Source of the DNA: an uncultured Anaerolineae bacterium
GTDB taxonomy: Bacteria; Chloroflexota; Anaerolineae; Anaerolineales; UBA4823
Length of the DNA stretch: 8,386 nt
Assembly: GCA_937129505.1 (NCBI GenBank)
Contig: CAKZNJ010000053.1
Span: 1-8,386 of the forward strand
Direction of reading: 5' to 3'
In this document: piece by piece, positions 1 to 5,977 of the stretch
How positions within the stretch are numbered: the first letter of the stretch is position 1
Layout of the letters: every line of letters begins with the position of its first letter
The notes under the pieces: generated by a model
Database searches by the model: none
Told to the model about the DNA's origin: nothing
The model's input: only the letters and a program-made list of their open reading frames with translations
Program-made: the position numbers and the translations under genes

Positions 1-440
1 AATGGCTGCGTGATTGATCGTCGGTTTAGTGGATGAGGAGCTGGCCGGTAGGTAGGCACCATCTCTAAATCGGTTAATTCGCCTAGTCCGTCGATGGGTT
101 TACCCAGTCCATCTAAAACTCGCCCGAGCAGAGATTTTCCAACCGGCGCTTGAAAAGAACTGCCCATCGGAAAGACCGGACTACCGGGCTGGATGCCTTG
201 CATTTCGCCCAAGGGCATCAATAGGATACGTTGGTCTCGAAACCCCACCACTTCTGCAAGGAGTTTACGATTGGAGTTCGATTGAATCTCACACACTTCC
301 CCAATTTGGCAATCCAAACCCGTCGCCTCAATCGTCAACCCCACCACCTGAACGACCCGCCCGGAAAGACGAATCGTATTGACACGGCTCAGAATTGAGT
401 GATAACGAGTGAGGTCTGGCAGGGTTCGAAGATCGCTCAT
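1..440 (-). CDS. fliI: FliI, flagellar export ATPase (5' part only)
   Basis: FliI is the F1-beta-like ATPase of the flagellar type III export apparatus. It works on the cytoplasmic side and is held by FliH. The reading frame opens with ATG at 440 (MSDLRTLPDLTRY) and stays open to the window edge, giving 146 codons. Two family stretches are visible: VVGLTIEATGLDCQIGEVCE near residues 35-54, and GRVLDGLGKPIDG near residues 106-118, the hallmark of the flagellar/type III ATPase N-terminal beta-barrel and linker. The visible part stops at NRRSITQP, just before the region where the Walker A loop would lie, so the catalytic motifs are outside the window. The start is 7 bases after the fliH stop. 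Only a weak purine-rich stretch (AGAGAAAAA) precedes it, so translation is probably coupled to fliH. Distinction from a virulence-type secretion ATPase rests on the flagellar context. Confidence 0.95.
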   Translation of the reverse strand, partial: MSDLRTLPDLTRYHSILSRVNTIRLSGRVVQVVGLTIEATGLDCQIGEVCEIQSNSNRKLLAEVVGFRDQRILLMPLGEMQGIQPGSPVFPMGSSFQAPVGKSLLGRVLDGLGKPIDGLGELTDLEMVPTYRPAPHPLNRRSITQP

Positions 441-447
441 TTTTTCT

Positions 448-1362
448 CTAACGGCCTTTTTCCAAAGTAGTCAACAAAGCCTCTGTGGCGAGTTGGAATT
501 GTGTTTCCACTCGCGCATCTACCGTACCATATTGCCCTTCAATGTAGCAGCCGCCGCGTTTGATCACTTCCGATGGGATTAGTTCTACTTTTTGACCTGC
601 TACGGCACCTTGGAGTTTATCCCAATGGGCGCTCAAAACCGCAGCATCTTCGGGGTTCAGATAGATTCTTAGGTCGCCCAAAGACTTTGCCTGACTGAGA
701 GCACGCGTAAATGCTTGCCCCAAGGTATCTGGGTCAAGCGGTAAACCATCTCCAAAAATCGTTTGGGCAATCTCGATTACCAAGCGTAACATCATCATCT
801 CCCCCTCTTCGAAGAGATTCTCCTTCCATTTTTGAACCTCATCAACGATGGCACGAGCGGCCTTTAGCATTGCTTGCGCCTCAGCATTTGCAGCAGCCTG
901 ACCATCCGAATAGGCTTGACGATGGAGGATAGTTGCTTGTTCTTGAGCTTCCTGTAAAATTCGTTCTGCCTCCGCTTGCGCTTGGGCAATAATCCTCTGC
1001 GCTTCTGCCCCTGCTTGACGGAGTCGGTTTTCCGCTTGCTGAACGATCTCTCGGCTGCGCAAGTGGTCATGGGTGTTTCCCACCACGCCTTCAATAGCAA
1101 CGAGCGTTTCGGGTTGCCACAGGGCGACATCACCGTACTTGTCAGTTGACCTCAGTTGGGCGGGATTTGACGAAGTTGAAAACTTGTCTTTGACAATTTC
1201 GATCAGTTCAACAAAGTTGCCTTCAGGGTTAAGATTTCGAGCTTCTTCCTTTGGTGAGCAGGAGCTGTTTTCAGGGCTAAGAGATTGGAAATCCACCGGT
1301 TTCCACTCCTGCACCGTATAGTTTGAGTAGCTTCTTTGCCTTGACTCAGACGATGATGGCAT
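448..1362 (-). CDS. fliH: FliH, negative regulator and stator of the export ATPase
   Basis: FliH is an elongated dimer that binds FliI and tethers it to the export gate and C-ring. In the 304-residue form, residues about 1-95 are a low-complexity, poorly conserved N-terminus. Residues about 105-175 form an Ala/Gln/Glu-rich coiled coil (AGAEAQRIIAQAQAEAERIL), like V/F-ATPase E/b subunits. The C-terminal domain ends with the family signature GGCYIEGQYGTVDARVETQ (about 270-288). Near the N-terminus, VQEWKPVDF (Trp at about residue 20) resembles the WQVWTPDDL export-gate-binding motif recalled for Salmonella FliH. I chose ATG at 1362 because AGGAG lies 6 bases upstream; the longer TTG start at 1383 has no such support. 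The gene overlaps the end of fliG by 17 bases. At 304 residues it is longer than the enteric protein (about 235), mainly through the N-terminal extension. Confidence 0.93.
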   Translation of the reverse strand: MPSSSESRQRSYSNYTVQEWKPVDFQSLSPENSSCSPKEEARNLNPEGNFVELIEIVKDKFSTSSNPAQLRSTDKYGDVALWQPETLVAIEGVVGNTHDHLRSREIVQQAENRLRQAGAEAQRIIAQAQAEAERILQEAQEQATILHRQAYSDGQAAANAEAQAMLKAARAIVDEVQKWKENLFEEGEMMMLRLVIEIAQTIFGDGLPLDPDTLGQAFTRALSQAKSLGDLRIYLNPEDAAVLSAHWDKLQGAVAGQKVELIPSEVIKRGGCYIEGQYGTVDARVETQFQLATEALLTTLEKGR

Positions 1363-2362
1363 ATTCGGCTCCTGCACCGCCAATAACGATTTCTTCTGCT
1401 TCTTCTAGGGAGCGGACTACTTCTACAATACGCCGTTGAGCCGCATACACGTTCTTTGCCAATTGGGGGCCCAATAATTCCACTTCTTCTTGTAAGGTCT
1501 CTCTAGCCCGTTCCGAAAGGTTGCGGTAGATCAACTCGCGCACCTTTTCGGGAGCACCCTTCAGGGCAAGCGCCAAGTCTTGCTTGTTGACATCACGCAA
1601 AACCCGCTGAATGCTTTTATCATCCAACTTAACCAAGTCGTCAAAGGTAAACATATTGGCGCGAATTTCTTCGACTAACGAAGGGCTAACCGGTTCAAGA
1701 GCTTCAAAGATGGTCTTCTGCACCCCACGGTCAACATTGTTCAACATCTTAACCAAGAAAGAGACGCCACCGGTCTCGCGAAAACCGGCAACGCTAATTA
1801 CCCCGCTCAATTTATGCTTCAGCCCTCGTTCAATGACATCCACAACATTGGGCGAAACCCGATCCATCTTTGCCAAGCGCAAGGTAACCTCGACTTGCAA
1901 GTCCGGCGGCAGGTGGGTCATGATGTCAGCAGCTAACTTGGCTTCGAGATAAGATAAAACGAGAGCAATGGTTTGAGGGTGTTCCTCAGCCAGTAAGTTC
2001 GCCACCTGGGCGGGATCTGCGCTGCGCAGAATTTCAAACGAGGAGAGCTGCTGGCTGGCAGAAATCCGCTCCAAAATCTCGGCCCCGCGACGAGGTCCGA
2101 CTGCGCGAGCAAGGAGCTGACGCGAATACTCTACTCCACCCATCATCAGGTTTGCGCTCGCCATGGATAGCGCCAGAGCCTCGTTCATAATCTCCGCCCG
2201 CGCTTCTTGTGAGACTGTACCAATCTCACTAACTGCCATCAAGACCCGCTCGAGCTCGCTCTCACCTAAATACTGCAGAATCTTCGACGAGCGCTCAACG
2301 CCGAGGCAGAGCAAAAGGACAGCCGCTTTGTACAAACCCGAAGATTCACTAAGCTCAGCCAT
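1346..2362 (-). CDS. fliG: FliG, flagellar motor switch and torque protein
   Basis: FliG forms the upper C-ring. It binds the FliF tail with its N-terminal domain and meets the MotA stator with its C-terminal domain. Visible in order (338-residue numbering): an N-terminal domain opening LYKAAVLLLCLGVE; the EHPQTIAL motif of the middle domain at about 127-134; a GG hinge near 198; MFTFDDL at about 237-243; and the torque helix. Aligned without gaps to E. coli FliG from memory, Lys264 and Arg281 are conserved, Asp288/Asp289 are Glu292/Glu293, and the Arg297 position is Leu301. Length is typical of the family. The start is uncertain: GGAGG directly abuts an ATG at 2374 but is 12 bases from ATG 2362, so 2362 is preferred. 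That start gives an 8-base overlap with the fliF stop; the 2374 start would give 20. The 3' end overlaps fliH. Confidence 0.96.
   Translation of the reverse strand: MAELSESSGLYKAAVLLLCLGVERSSKILQYLGESELERVLMAVSEIGTVSQEARAEIMNEALALSMASANLMMGGVEYSRQLLARAVGPRRGAEILERISASQQLSSFEILRSADPAQVANLLAEEHPQTIALVLSYLEAKLAADIMTHLPPDLQVEVTLRLAKMDRVSPNVVDVIERGLKHKLSGVISVAGFRETGGVSFLVKMLNNVDRGVQKTIFEALEPVSPSLVEEIRANMFTFDDLVKLDDKSIQRVLRDVNKQDLALALKGAPEKVRELIYRNLSERARETLQEEVELLGPQLAKNVYAAQRRIVEVVRSLEEAEEIVIGGAGAEYAIIV
1369..1373 (-). promoter_or_regulatory. Ribosome-binding site deciding the fliH start
   Basis: AGGAG on the minus strand, 6 bases before ATG 1362 and inside the 3' end of fliG. It supports the shorter fliH start over TTG 1383. 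Confidence 0.75.
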
Positions 2363-4064
2363 TTCTGCGTTCATCCTCCGCTAACCAAAGTTGGATAGCT
2401 TCTGCAATGCTGCCAGGATCATTCTCAGCCACTTCATCTAATGTTTTTTGCAATTGCTCATATTCTGGAGAAAGGGTTGGCAGCTCAATCTTGGGAATCT
2501 TTCTCTCAGGGACAGGAGCTGGGGCAGCCTCCACCGGTAAGCCTTGAGGGGTTACTCCTGCAGCAGGTAAACCATGGGGCATTCCCCCCTCAACTCCCGC
2601 ACCTAGTTGATCATATCCGATAGAATAACTGGGATACTGGGCAACCCCCGCTGGTAACGCCATCTCGGATACTGGCTTCATCACCGGCACCCACGCCTCG
2701 GATGAAGCGAGGCGCAGATTTTTTAGAACACGCATAACATACCATAAGATAAGGGCTAAGAGAATGACTCCTGCTGCAATTTCAGCGATGCGGAAATAGA
2801 GATTTTGCCTCTCCGCAGCCTCCATCTCGGTGACTTGGTTCTCATAGAAGGAATGATCAAAAGCGAGCGTTTCCACAGCAATGAGGTCTCCGCGCTGCTC
2901 ATCAATTCCCGCCGCTGCGGCGATGACGGATTGTAAGGTCTCAATTTGCTGGGTATCCGTGATTCCATCAACTAAGACCGAGAGAGAGATGCGCTGGATT
3001 TCACCGGGTGCTTCGATCTCATGGGTTTGGACTTGGGAAATCTCATAATTGACCACCGACTCCGAGCGATTATAAGCCACCCCCCCTCCTTCACCCAAGG
3101 ATGCTTCTCCCCCAGGCGGAAGGTTGGTGGTTGCCCCTGGTACTCCCTCTATCGAGCCATTGGTAGTGGTATAAACTTCCTGGATGTTTTGCTCGCTCCG
3201 TACCACGCTCTGGGTTGGATCGAAGGATTGACGCGTTGTCTCTCGCTGCGTCCAGTCTAAAATTACACTGGCTTGCACAACAGACTTATTCGGTCCTAGA
3301 GCTTTGTCCAAGATGCCTTGTACTTTGCGCTCCAATTGAGCCGCAGCCGCCATCTCGGCTGCACGGCGAGTGTCAGTTTGGGCGGTCAGTGAGCCGCTTT
3401 CCGCTCTCTCCCCCGAAGCCAGCATATTCCCGTGCACATCCACAACCACCACATTTTCTGGCCGCAAGCCCTCCACGCTACTGGCAACCAAATGGGTGAT
3501 AGCCCGAACCTGAGCAGCATCCAAACTCATTCCCGGTTTTTCCATGATCGTAACCGATGCAGTGGCTGGGCTTTGATCGCTGGAAAGTAATGTTTTTTCG
3601 GGAATGACAATATGGACGCGCACCGCCTGAACAGCATTTAAGCTGCCAATCGTCCGCTCTAGTTCACCTTCAATTGCCTGCTGATAATTGACTCTCTGCG
3701 AAAATTCTGTCATCCCTAAGGTATTGCCGGAGAAAATTTCAAATCCAACACTGCCGCTATGAGGCAAGCCCTGCCTCGCCATCATTAGGCGCACTTCATA
3801 AACTTGATCGGATGGCACTAAGATGGTGCCCACACCCCGCAATTTATAGGGGATATTGTTTGCGCTTAGTTGCTCCACGATTTTGCCCGCATCTTCTTCG
3901 GTCAAACCACTAAAGGCAACTTCGTAGGTTGGTGTCGATGCCCAGACAAAAAAAAGCGGGATCAAGACGAATGCCAAAGCGAGGATGACAATAAACACCA
4001 GCCGCTGCGTTCCGCTTTGTTGGCTCCAGAAGCGATTGAATTGTCCAGCTAGTTGAGGTAACAT
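2355..4064 (-). CDS. fliF: FliF, flagellar MS-ring protein
   Basis: FliF is the inner-membrane ring on which the flagellum is assembled. In the 569-residue form there is a first transmembrane helix at about 21-42 (LVFIVILALAFVLIPLFFVW) and then the YscJ-like periplasmic region, with TEFSQRVNYQQAIEGELERT at about 119-138. The beta-collar region carries GVPGATTNLPPG at about 307-318. A second transmembrane helix lies at about 423-446. A Pro/Gly/Ala-rich cytoplasmic linker follows, and then the conserved FliG-binding tail (PEYEQLQKTLDEVAENDPGS through AIQLWLAEDE). Length fits the family (about 530-580). I chose ATG at 4064 because GAGAGG lies 8 bases upstream. A longer TTG start at 4088 adds eight residues without a ribosome-binding site. 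The gene follows fliE by 33 bases and its end overlaps fliG. Confidence 0.97.
   Translation of the reverse strand: MLPQLAGQFNRFWSQQSGTQRLVFIVILALAFVLIPLFFVWASTPTYEVAFSGLTEEDAGKIVEQLSANNIPYKLRGVGTILVPSDQVYEVRLMMARQGLPHSGSVGFEIFSGNTLGMTEFSQRVNYQQAIEGELERTIGSLNAVQAVRVHIVIPEKTLLSSDQSPATASVTIMEKPGMSLDAAQVRAITHLVASSVEGLRPENVVVVDVHGNMLASGERAESGSLTAQTDTRRAAEMAAAAQLERKVQGILDKALGPNKSVVQASVILDWTQRETTRQSFDPTQSVVRSEQNIQEVYTTTNGSIEGVPGATTNLPPGGEASLGEGGGVAYNRSESVVNYEISQVQTHEIEAPGEIQRISLSVLVDGITDTQQIETLQSVIAAAAGIDEQRGDLIAVETLAFDHSFYENQVTEMEAAERQNLYFRIAEIAAGVILLALILWYVMRVLKNLRLASSEAWVPVMKPVSEMALPAGVAQYPSYSIGYDQLGAGVEGGMPHGLPAAGVTPQGLPVEAAPAPVPERKIPKIELPTLSPEYEQLQKTLDEVAENDPGSIAEAIQLWLAEDERRNG
2375..2379 (-). 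promoter_or_regulatory. Ribosome-binding site for fliG
   Basis: GGAGG on the minus strand, inside the 3' end of fliF. It directly abuts ATG 2374 (no spacing) and is 12 bases from ATG 2362, so neither spacing is ideal and 2362 is the more workable start. Confidence 0.5.
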
Positions 4065-4072
4065 TGGATCGG

Positions 4073-4078
4073 CCTCTC
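4073..4078 (-). promoter_or_regulatory. Ribosome-binding site deciding the fliF start
   Basis: GAGAGG on the minus strand, 8 bases before ATG 4064. It lies downstream of the alternative TTG 4088 and favours the shorter FliF. Confidence 0.6.
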
Positions 4079-4097
4079 TACTAACCAAGGGTTATGG

Positions 4098-4397
4098 CTA
4101 TACCGCCATGCGCATAATCTCGCGATAGGCTTCCACCAATTTGTCGCGAATGGCGACTGCGACGCGAAAATTGACATCAGTTTGCTCAGCGGCGATCATC
4201 ACCTGATGTAGCTCCACATCTTCCCCCAGCGCTAGCTTTTGAATCAGCTCATCACTGTTCTGTTGGCTTTGGCTGATGTTTTCCAAGGCTTCTTGAAAAG
4301 TAGTACCCACTTGCTGCATCACCGATTGGGGTTTTGCAGTGGTTCGTGGAGAATGCAAACCTTGGATGTTTGTGTTTTGAATTGGATTAAGTTCCAT
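4098..4397 (-). CDS. fliE: FliE, rod/MS-ring adaptor protein
   Basis: FliE is a small exported protein that joins the MS ring to the rod and is among the first export substrates. The 99-residue product shows the family's conserved C-terminal half: GEDVELHQVMIAAEQTDVNF at about 58-77, then a terminus ending RDKLVEAYREIMRMAV. The N-terminal third is Asn/Gln/Thr-rich and variable, as is usual. The start is ATG at 4397, with AGGAG (4406-4410) exactly 8 bases upstream. The GTG at 4406 would overlap that ribosome-binding site and add only three residues, so it is rejected. The gene sits 39 bases after flgC and 33 bases before fliF, the common flgC-fliE-fliF order. Confidence 0.96.
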   Translation of the reverse strand: MELNPIQNTNIQGLHSPRTTAKPQSVMQQVGTTFQEALENISQSQQNSDELIQKLALGEDVELHQVMIAAEQTDVNFRVAVAIRDKLVEAYREIMRMAV

Positions 4398-4405
4398 CGT
4401 CCACA

Positions 4406-4410
4406 CTCCT
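4406..4410 (-). promoter_or_regulatory. Ribosome-binding site deciding the fliE start
   Basis: AGGAG on the minus strand, 8 bases before ATG 4397. It overlaps the upstream GTG codon at 4406 and so excludes that codon as the start. Confidence 0.8.
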
Positions 4411-4436
4411 AAAGCGATGACACAAGATTCGCCTCA

Positions 4437-4904
4437 TTACCGTCCGATCTCCAGTGCTTTTTGGGCCATTCGTTTAGCAGCCTCAACAATAGCCAAACCG
4501 GCCTCGTAGGAGCGGGTTGCAGAAAGCATGTTGGTCATCTCGACAACCAAATTGACATTGGGATAAGTCACATATCCTTCTTCGTCAGCATCTGGATGCG
4601 TAGGGTCATAGATTCGCGGCCCAGGGCTATTGTCCGTGATAATCGAATTCACCCGCACCCCCCCACCATCTGTAGTTGGCAGAGAAGTTGATCCGCTGCG
4701 AAAGTTTCTTAGGACGTTCAGAAATCGAGGGAGAAAAGGATGATTGCCCTGAGGCGAAAAGACCACATCTTGGCGCTGATAGGGGGTGCCGTCTTCTGTT
4801 CGTGTGGTCTCGGCGTTGGCAATATTGTTGGAGATGATATCTAAGCGCAAGCGTTGTGCGCTTAACGCTGAAGAAGCTATGCGTAGGCTATCCCAAAAAC
4901 TCAT
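4437..4904 (-). CDS. flgC: FlgC, proximal rod protein
   Basis: FlgC is one of the axial rod proteins and is exported by the flagellar type III system without a cleaved signal. The 155-residue product begins with the rod N-terminal motif (LRLDIISNNIANAETTRTED, about 19-38). It ends with the FlgC-specific C-terminal block DPTHPDADEEGYVTYPNVN (about 100-118), followed by MTNMLSATRSYEA and MAQKALEIGR. The phrase GYVxYPNVN separates FlgC from FlgB, FlgF and FlgG. It is slightly longer than typical (about 134-150) because of a Gly/Ser-rich middle segment (about 66-83). The ATG at 4904 has AAGGG 9 bases upstream. It is the first gene of its block; the usual preceding flgB is absent, and only about 118 bases separate it from the terminator after fliS. 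Confidence 0.96.
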   Translation of the reverse strand: MSFWDSLRIASSALSAQRLRLDIISNNIANAETTRTEDGTPYQRQDVVFSPQGNHPFLPRFLNVLRNFRSGSTSLPTTDGGGVRVNSIITDNSPGPRIYDPTHPDADEEGYVTYPNVNLVVEMTNMLSATRSYEAGLAIVEAAKRMAQKALEIGR

Positions 4905-4952
4905 CGCTAAAGACCCTTCTTACCCTGAAAGGATTTTGACTACCTAAATCCT

Positions 4953-4980
4953 AGCATAGGCAGGGCGAATGTGCAGTAAA
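4953..4980 (-). promoter_or_regulatory. Possible sigma-70-type promoter for flgC-fliI
   Basis: Reading the minus strand, TTTACT (4 of 6 to TTGACA) is followed after 16 bases by TATGCT (4 of 6 to TATAAT). The -10 would lie about 50 bases before the flgC start. It sits in the only non-coding gap that could hold the promoter for this gene block. The match is modest and a nearby TAGGAT is an alternative -10. No sigma-28 or sigma-54 consensus was found in the gap. Confidence 0.3.
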
Positions 4981-5021
4981 AGGTTTATGAAGGGGGAATA
5001 AAAAACGCGTGAATCTTTGGG

Positions 5022-5063
5022 AAAAGCGTCCTCACAGGGGTTCTTGAGCTATGAGGACGCTTT
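5022..5063 (-). terminator. Rho-independent terminator after fliS
   Basis: A perfect 12-bp inverted repeat, AAAGCGTCCTCA (5023-5034) and TGAGGACGCTTT (5052-5063), is separated by a 17-base loop. On the minus strand the hairpin begins 17 bases after the fliS stop and runs into TTTT then CCC, which fits an intrinsic terminator for the filament block. The loop is large and the T-run short, so efficiency may be partial. On the plus strand only three T's follow and no gene there would need it. Confidence 0.8.
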
Positions 5064-5080
5064 CAAAGGTCATTTTAGGT

Positions 5081-5449
5081 TCAAGCCGACTGACCGGCGA
5101 TTGTCGCTGGAGCGTAAGCTGGTGGAGGGGGGAGGGGCATATAGCGTTTCTCAACGGTTGCCCAGGCATCACGCAGTTCGCGCAGGGTCTGCAAAGCAGC
5201 GCTGTAGTCCCCTTGGCGAATACAGTCTAGACACCACTGATACAAACGGAATAAACCAATGGCTGCTTCGGCGTAGTCAAAGTTCAAGGCATCGCGCAAG
5301 ATAGTAATTGCCTTTGTTGCGCGGGCAAAATCCTGTTTCTCGCAGGATGAGATTGCCACGTCATAAGCCATGACTACCAGATGAATGGGGCTTGCTCCCA
5401 TCACATCCTGTTGTCGATATTGTTGTGCTCCGTATCCGTTCTGTATCAC
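5081..5449 (-). CDS. fliS: FliS, flagellin export chaperone
   Basis: FliS is a cytosolic four-helix-bundle chaperone. It binds the C-terminal helices of flagellin, prevents premature polymerisation and helps deliver flagellin to the export gate. The 122-residue product matches family layout: an N-terminal segment YGAQQYRQQDVMGASPIHLV (about 6-25), the MAYD helix, and helices with KAITILRDALNF, then ELRDAWATVEKRY near the end. The last 18 residues form a Pro/Ala-rich tail (PLPPPPAYAPATIAG) beyond the helical core. The start is GTG at 5449, supported by AAGGA (5458-5462) 8 bases upstream; no nearer ATG fits. It follows flaG by 105 bases, a gap that holds a sigma-28-like promoter, and is followed by the block's terminator. 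Confidence 0.93.
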   Translation of the reverse strand: MIQNGYGAQQYRQQDVMGASPIHLVVMAYDVAISSCEKQDFARATKAITILRDALNFDYAEAAIGLFRLYQWCLDCIRQGDYSAALQTLRELRDAWATVEKRYMPLPPPPAYAPATIAGQSA

Positions 5450-5457
5450 GTCTGGTT

Positions 5458-5462
5458 TCCTT
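5458..5462 (-). promoter_or_regulatory. Ribosome-binding site deciding the fliS GTG start
   Basis: AAGGA on the minus strand, 8 bases before the GTG at 5449. It supports use of the non-ATG start for fliS. Confidence 0.75.
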
Positions 5463-5496
5463 TCTTTTGCAATTGTTTTACCGCTTCACACTTCCT

Positions 5497-5523
5497 ATTT
5501 CGGCAATTTTTCAGCAAACTGAA
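5497..5523 (-). promoter_or_regulatory. Candidate sigma-28 (FliA) promoter for fliS
   Basis: On the minus strand, TTCAGTTT (5516-5523) and GCCGAAAT (5497-5504) are separated by exactly 11 bases. The sigma-28 consensus is TAAAGTTT-N11-GCCGATAA, so each half matches at 6 of 8 positions with ideal spacing. The -10 ends 47 bases before the fliS GTG, leaving room for a leader of about 40 bases with its ribosome-binding site. The -35 overlaps a small inverted repeat (TTCAG/CTGAA), an alternative explanation for part of the pattern. Confidence 0.5.
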
Positions 5524-5554
5524 GTTTCCTTGCGTAAAAAATGCCTAAAAACTA

Positions 5555-5908
5555 TCAGGCGAACAATTGCAATAAATCGCCAGGGTCCATTTTAGCCATT
5601 TCTTCGGGTGGGATCGTACGCACCACACGTCGAGAGGCCTTGTCCAGAATGAGAATCGTTACATCGTGGGTTTCGCTATCAATTTCAAAGCGTAAAGTCA
5701 CATCTCCTAAAGGGCGTGACCCACTGCTATTGACCTTTATCCCCGCCGCATCTTTTGCAGTGCGCTCATTCTGGGGGGCGCTGGAGCCACCAACTTTTTC
5801 CGTTCGGGCTGCAGCTACCTGCGTCGCCTGGGCTTGATCCACCCGCCCCAGAGTGACCGGCAGGGCGTTTCCTGCATGACTGATTTGGGTGTCAATTTTC
5901 TCTGACAT
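5555..5908 (-). CDS. flaG: FlaG family protein
   Basis: FlaG proteins are small flagellar proteins of incompletely known role, linked in some bacteria to control of filament length. The 117-residue product has a variable Ala/Ser-rich N-terminal half (about 1-68). Its C-terminal FlaG domain at about 72-117 carries LRFEIDSETHDVTILILD and the signature VVRTIPPEEM. The ATG at 5908 is preceded by GGAGGG (5914-5919) with 5 bases of spacing. Its place between fliD and fliS is a usual setting for this family (often flaG-fliD-fliS), although here flaG lies after fliD. A small hairpin sits just upstream in the leader. The family call rests on the C-terminal domain only. Confidence 0.88.
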   Translation of the reverse strand: MSEKIDTQISHAGNALPVTLGRVDQAQATQVAAARTEKVGGSSAPQNERTAKDAAGIKVNSSGSRPLGDVTLRFEIDSETHDVTILILDKASRRVVRTIPPEEMAKMDPGDLLQLFA

Positions 5909-5928
5909 AGGTTCCCTCCAGTCTCACC

Positions 5929-5950
5929 TCTCGAACCTCCATGTTCGAGA
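5929..5950 (-). other. Hairpin in the fliD-flaG gap
   Basis: TCTCGAAC (5929-5936) and GTTCGAGA (5943-5950) form a perfect 8-bp stem with a 6-base loop. It begins 27 bases after the fliD stop and ends 9 bases before the flaG ribosome-binding site. No T-run follows on the minus strand, so it is not a clear intrinsic terminator. It could affect mRNA stability or flaG translation. Confidence 0.5.
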
Positions 5951-5977
5951 AATCTTGCTCCATTCCTTGCTCTATCA

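Noticed and set aside
864..1133. Minus-strand 89-codon frame inside fliH
   Set aside because: It is an out-of-frame shadow of the FliH coiled-coil region, whose own frame carries the family motifs.
711..3499. Several plus-strand open frames of 60-113 codons (for example 1611-1952, 3021-3260, 3215-3499)
   Set aside because: They lie antisense to fliH, fliG and fliF, have no family motifs and no convincing ribosome-binding sites, and the minus-strand frames are clearly the real genes.
4066..4073. GCCGATCC upstream of fliF resembling a sigma-28 -10
   Set aside because: It overlaps the ribosome-binding-site spacer of fliF and no -35 lies 11 bases upstream.
4065..4088. Longer FliF with a TTG start at 4088
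   Set aside because: No ribosome-binding site before TTG; GAGAGG sits at the right distance from ATG 4064.
5017..5837. Plus-strand open frames opposite fliS and flaG
   Set aside because: They mirror well-supported minus-strand genes, and one runs through the terminator hairpin. No recognisable protein.
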